Assembly: GCF_003010965.1 (NCBI RefSeq)
Contig: NZ_PGGM01000006.1
Coordinates: forward strand, 186,001 to 250,000
Reading direction: 5' to 3'
From: Phyllobacterium sophorae
GTDB taxonomy: Bacteria; Pseudomonadota; Alphaproteobacteria; Rhizobiales; Rhizobiaceae
Length of the DNA: 64,000 nt
In this document: in pieces, positions 61,230 to 64,000 of the stretch
Layout: each line of letters starts with the position of its first letter
How positions within the stretch are numbered: the first letter of the stretch is position 1
Position numbers and translations under genes: made by a program
The notes under the pieces: generated by a model
Told to the model about the DNA's origin: nothing
The model's database searches: none
The model's input: the letters and a program-made list of their open reading frames with translations, nothing else

Positions 61230-63452
61230 ATGGGCATGGAACGTCACCTGGCAGCCGTCCTGATCGCCGATGTCGTTGGTTATGGCCGCTTGAGCCAGAT
61301 CGACGAGGAGGGCACGCGCGCCCGTTTTCAAAGCGATCTGAAGGAAGTCTTTGAACCGAAGATCGCCAGGCATCACGGCCGGCTGGTCAAGACCATGGGC
61401 GATGGCCTTTTGGTCGAGTTCCACAGCGTGGTCGATGCATTGCGCTGCGCGGTCGAGGTGCAGCAGCAGAAGGCGAAGCGGAATGCCGTTGCCCCGGCTG
61501 AACAGCGGCTCGACTTTCGCGTCGGCGTCAATCTCGGCGATATCATCGTCGAGGGTGAAGACATTCACGGCGACGGCGTCAACATCGCGGACCGGATACA
61601 GGCACTGGCGGAGCCTGGTGGAATTGCCATTTCCGGGACGACCTATGATCAGGTGAAATCGAAGCTGCCGGTTGGCTACATCTCGCTCGGCGAACAGAAG
61701 GTCAAGAGCATTACCGAGCCTGTCCGGGTATACCGTGTCGTGCTCGATCCGGCAGCAGCGGGCAAGACAATCGGCACGCGGAGTAACCTGCGCGCATGGC
61801 GTATTGCGGTTGCCGCCGCGGCGGCCGTCGCTTTTATCCTTGCCGGTGTGGCGCTCTGGTGGCAGCCATGGACTCTGATCTGGCCGCCGTCGCCAACCGA
61901 GCGGTTCGCCTATCCACTGCCTGACAAGCCTTCGGTCGCGGTGCTTCCCTTCATCAATGTCAGCGGCGATACGAAGCAGGACCATCTGGCGGAAGGTCTG
62001 ACCGACGATCTGATAACCGAGCTGTCGAAGGTTTCCGGCCTGTTCGTGATCGCCCGGCATTCCGTGTTCGCGGTTCGCGATACGGCCGGCAAGATCCAGG
62101 ATGTGGCTGCGGAACTCGGCGTCCACTATGTTCTCGAGGGCACGCTGCAGCGGGCCGATTCACGGCTTCGGATCAACGTCAAGCTGATCGACGCGCTCAC
62201 GGGTCTCTCATTATGGGCCGAGCGATACGATCGCCAATATGTCGACCTCTTTGCGGTACAGGACGATGTTATCGGCAAGATAATTTCGGCCTTGGCGGTC
62301 AAGCTCAGCGAAGGAGAGCGCGACCAGCTGGCGCGGATACCGACGGACAACCTTGAGGCCTATGACTACTATATGAGAGCCGAGCAGGAGGGTTTCCTTT
62401 ACAGCGACGTCGAGACCTATCGCCGGACCCTGTCATTCTACCAGAAGGCAATCGATCTCGATCCGGGTTTTGCCAATGCGCATGCCGGGATTGCCCGCGT
62501 TGCCGTCGATGTTTGGCGCAACGATTACAACTATCTGTGGTCGGCTGCAGTGGCAAGGAAAATTGCCTATGACGCGGCGGGGCAAGCCTTGAAGCTGGAC
62601 CCGAACAACGCGCGCGCGCACACCGTCCTGGCTTTGCTGCAGCTGGTAGACGGTCGCGAGACCGAGGCGAAGGAATCGGCGAACAGGGCAGTGGAAGCAC
62701 AGCCGAACGATGCGGAAGCAGTTGGCAACTTGGCGTTGATCCTTGCTCAGACCGGCAGCAGGGCTCAAGCGGTTGCGGAAATGGAGAAAGCACTGCGGCT
62801 TGATCCCACGCCGGCGCCGGCCTTTCAGTTGCTGGCTGGCATCGTTTTCTATACGGCGCGCGACATTGACCAAGCCATCCCCCTGATGGAGGCCGCGCGC
62901 GACGCCCTGCCCAATGCCGAACCCGCGCGCGAATATCTTGCGGCGGCCTATGTCGACCGGGGCGAACGGACGCCTGCGGCGCGGGAAACGGAAAAATTAC
63001 TGCAGCTGTTTCCGGACAGCAATCTAACCTACTACAGCTACCTTTACGACTACTGGCGCGAAGACGATCTTCGCTATCATCTGACTGGCCTGCGGGAGGC
63101 AGGCATTCCCGAGTGGCCCTTCAGCTTTGCCGGAAAGGACGCAGATCAGATCGGCGGCGAGGATCTGCGCAATCTGGTCGATGGCAAGACGTGGGCCGGC
63201 AAGCACAAGAACGGTACCGAGTTCATGCAGTATTTCGACAAGGCCGGAAACACAGCCTATCGCAGCTCCAACACCAACATCACCGGCGTCGTTGAGGTCA
63301 ACGAAAACCGCCTGTGCGAAAAGTTCGTGGGATATTTCCAGGATCGTATGGTGTGCGGCTATGTTTACCGCAATACGTCGCCCGAGCAGCGTGACATGCA
63401 ATACGTTCATGTCACGCCACAGGCATTGAAATACTTTTCACTGACAAATTGA
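61230..63452 (+). CDS. Class III adenylate/guanylate cyclase fused to TolB-like and TPR domains
   Basis: A 740-aa protein. The N-terminal cyclase domain (about 1-170) has the metal aspartate segment AAVLIADVVGYGRLSQID, the loop VKTMGDGLLVEF and the dimer-active segment GDGVNIADRIQALAEPGGIAIS. One membrane helix follows (about 190-212), then a TolB-N-like domain (SVAVLPFINVSGDTKQDHLAEGLTDDLITEL) and TPR repeats to about 620, then a short C-terminal domain with GKTWAGKHKNGTEFMQYF. The middle module is shared with the regulator at 31347-32861. It is divergent from the EF-G-like gene. Confidence 0.9.
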   Translation: MGMERHLAAVLIADVVGYGRLSQIDEEGTRARFQSDLKEVFEPKIARHHGRLVKTMGDGLLVEFHSVVDALRCAVEVQQQKAKRNAVAPAEQRLDFRVGVNLGDIIVEGEDIHGDGVNIADRIQALAEPGGIAISGTTYDQVKSKLPVGYISLGEQKVKSITEPVRVYRVVLDPAAAGKTIGTRSNLRAWRIAVAAAAAVAFILAGVALWWQPWTLIWPPSPTERFAYPLPDKPSVAVLPFINVSGDTKQDHLAEGLTDDLITELSKVSGLFVIARHSVFAVRDTAGKIQDVAAELGVHYVLEGTLQRADSRLRINVKLIDALTGLSLWAERYDRQYVDLFAVQDDVIGKIISALAVKLSEGERDQLARIPTDNLEAYDYYMRAEQEGFLYSDVETYRRTLSFYQKAIDLDPGFANAHAGIARVAVDVWRNDYNYLWSAAVARKIAYDAAGQALKLDPNNARAHTVLALLQLVDGRETEAKESANRAVEAQPNDAEAVGNLALILAQTGSRAQAVAEMEKALRLDPTPAPAFQLLAGIVFYTARDIDQAIPLMEAARDALPNAEPAREYLAAAYVDRGERTPAARETEKLLQLFPDSNLTYYSYLYDYWREDDLRYHLTGLREAGIPEWPFSFAGKDADQIGGEDLRNLVDGKTWAGKHKNGTEFMQYFDKAGNTAYRSSNTNITGVVEVNENRLCEKFVGYFQDRMVCGYVYRNTSPEQRDMQYVHVTPQALKYFSLTN

Positions 63453-63468
63453 CAGGCGTGTCTAAACG

Positions 63469-63993
63469 TCAGTTGGCGGAAGGTGCCTGCCAGTTCTTTT
63501 GCACTTTCTCCGTAACCAGCGTGCGTTCGACATCGGACCAATGCTTTTGCGAGTCGGTGAGCTTGGTCGGGTTCTTCTCGAAGCCATCGGCCGCCCCCGG
63601 ATCGTAACTTATGTAGAGCTTGCCTTCGATGATGCGCCAGGCTTTGGGGTCAACATTGGTGGTAACCGTGCCGAACGAGACACCATCAGCGCAGTATCCG
63701 CCGTATTGCGGGGCGTACTTGGCCGGATCAGCAGCAAAAAGGTCGCGATTTTCCGCGCTGGCGAAATGCCAGGTCGCGCCCAGCCACTGGTGTGAATATT
63801 TGGCAGATCCCTGCATGGCCTGGTGCTGGGTGAAATAGGCGACCGGGTCGTATCCCTTGATCGCAACATTACCGAAATAGCCGGTATTGACGAATTCTTC
63901 GGCTATAGCGGGCTGAACGAGCGAGAGTGCAAACGCGGCGGCACCAACTGCCACGCCCAATCGAAACCCGCGTTTCATAGTAGAATCAGACAT
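63469..63993 (-). CDS. Exported YHS-domain protein
   Basis: A 174-aa protein with a signal peptide (about 6-31, ending QPAIAEE) and a YHS-like domain (VAIKGYDPVAYFTQHQAMQGSAKYSHQWLGATWHFASAENRDLFAADPAKYAPQYGGYCADG). YHS domains bind metal in copper-handling and other proteins; the single Cys and Tyr of the domain are present. ATG 63993 lies 7 bp from the window edge, so its upstream signals cannot be seen; ATG 63978 is an alternative. It is convergent with the cyclase gene. Confidence 0.8.
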   Translation of the reverse strand: MSDSTMKRGFRLGVAVGAAAFALSLVQPAIAEEFVNTGYFGNVAIKGYDPVAYFTQHQAMQGSAKYSHQWLGATWHFASAENRDLFAADPAKYAPQYGGYCADGVSFGTVTTNVDPKAWRIIEGKLYISYDPGAADGFEKNPTKLTDSQKHWSDVERTLVTEKVQKNWQAPSAN

Positions 63994-64000
63994 TGTGTTT

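Noticed and set aside
61083..62126. 347-codon open frame antisense to the cyclase gene
   Set aside because: It lies opposite clear cyclase and TolB-like motifs; its composition is typical of an antisense shadow.

Overview
The window looks like chromosomal DNA of an alphaproteobacterium of the order Rhizobiales, most probably the Brucella/Phyllobacterium/Mesorhizobium group. The evidence is gene order typical of that group (ldtR and an L,D-transpeptidase; glyA-nrdR-ribD-ribE-ribH-nusB; hppA; bamE-like lipoprotein, ubiquinol-cytochrome c chaperone, DUF177, plsX, fabH, ihfA, MerR; rplM-rpsI-agmatinase-argC), together with a moderately high GC content and short rhizobial-type palindromic intergenic repeats. 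The genus is an inference. No prophage, intact insertion sequence or CRISPR array was seen, and there is one tRNA (Pro, anticodon GGG).

Layout. 1-3.8 kb: a 56-bp tandem repeat, the MarR-type regulator LdtR and a Tat-exported L,D-transpeptidase, separated by an unrelated 239-aa gene and a small broken ORF. 3.9-8.6 kb: one-carbon metabolism (glyA), nrdR and the riboflavin genes ending in nusB. 8.6-16.5 kb: a 41-aa membrane peptide, the proton-pumping pyrophosphatase hppA, an outer-membrane assembly lipoprotein, a bc1-complex chaperone, DUF177, the fatty acid/phospholipid pair plsX-fabH, ihfA and a MerR regulator. 16.6-18.8 kb: two DUF883-type membrane-anchored proteins, about 1 kb of apparently non-coding DNA with strong hairpins, tRNA-Pro and a DUF1344 protein.

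19.0-28.5 kb is the most interesting region. A six-gene minus-strand operon encodes a membrane hybrid histidine kinase, an exported TIM-barrel-like protein, a lone receiver, a TPR plus beta-barrel outer-membrane protein (YaiO-like), a HEAT-repeat membrane protein and a processive-type family 2 glycosyltransferase. It meets, tail to tail, a plus-strand pair encoding a second lone receiver and a stand-alone Hpt protein. This reads as a phosphorelay physically linked to a compact system for making and exporting a surface polysaccharide.

28.9-40.6 kb holds accessory metabolism and regulation: a VOC protein, a sugar 1-dehydrogenase, a GFA-type zinc protein, a winged-helix/TPR regulator, an exported RidA-like protein divergent from a TetR regulator with a double palindromic operator, an MFS exporter, a BaiN-type flavoprotein, a large MscS channel and a decayed EAL domain. 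40.8-50.8 kb is a second, Wzy-type exopolysaccharide locus (polymerase, initiating glycosylphosphotransferase, GT4 enzyme, Wza, a Wzc-like protein with a degenerate ATPase domain, an acyltransferase and a polysaccharide deacetylase). 50.9-64 kb contains DUF2842-ctaA, an AT-rich secreted GDSL esterase, an APH-type kinase overlapping argC, agmatinase, rpsI-rplM, a GNAT and an XRE/cupin regulator, an EF-G-like GTPase with altered G motifs, a class III adenylate cyclase fused to a TolB-like/TPR module, and a YHS-domain protein cut close to the window edge.
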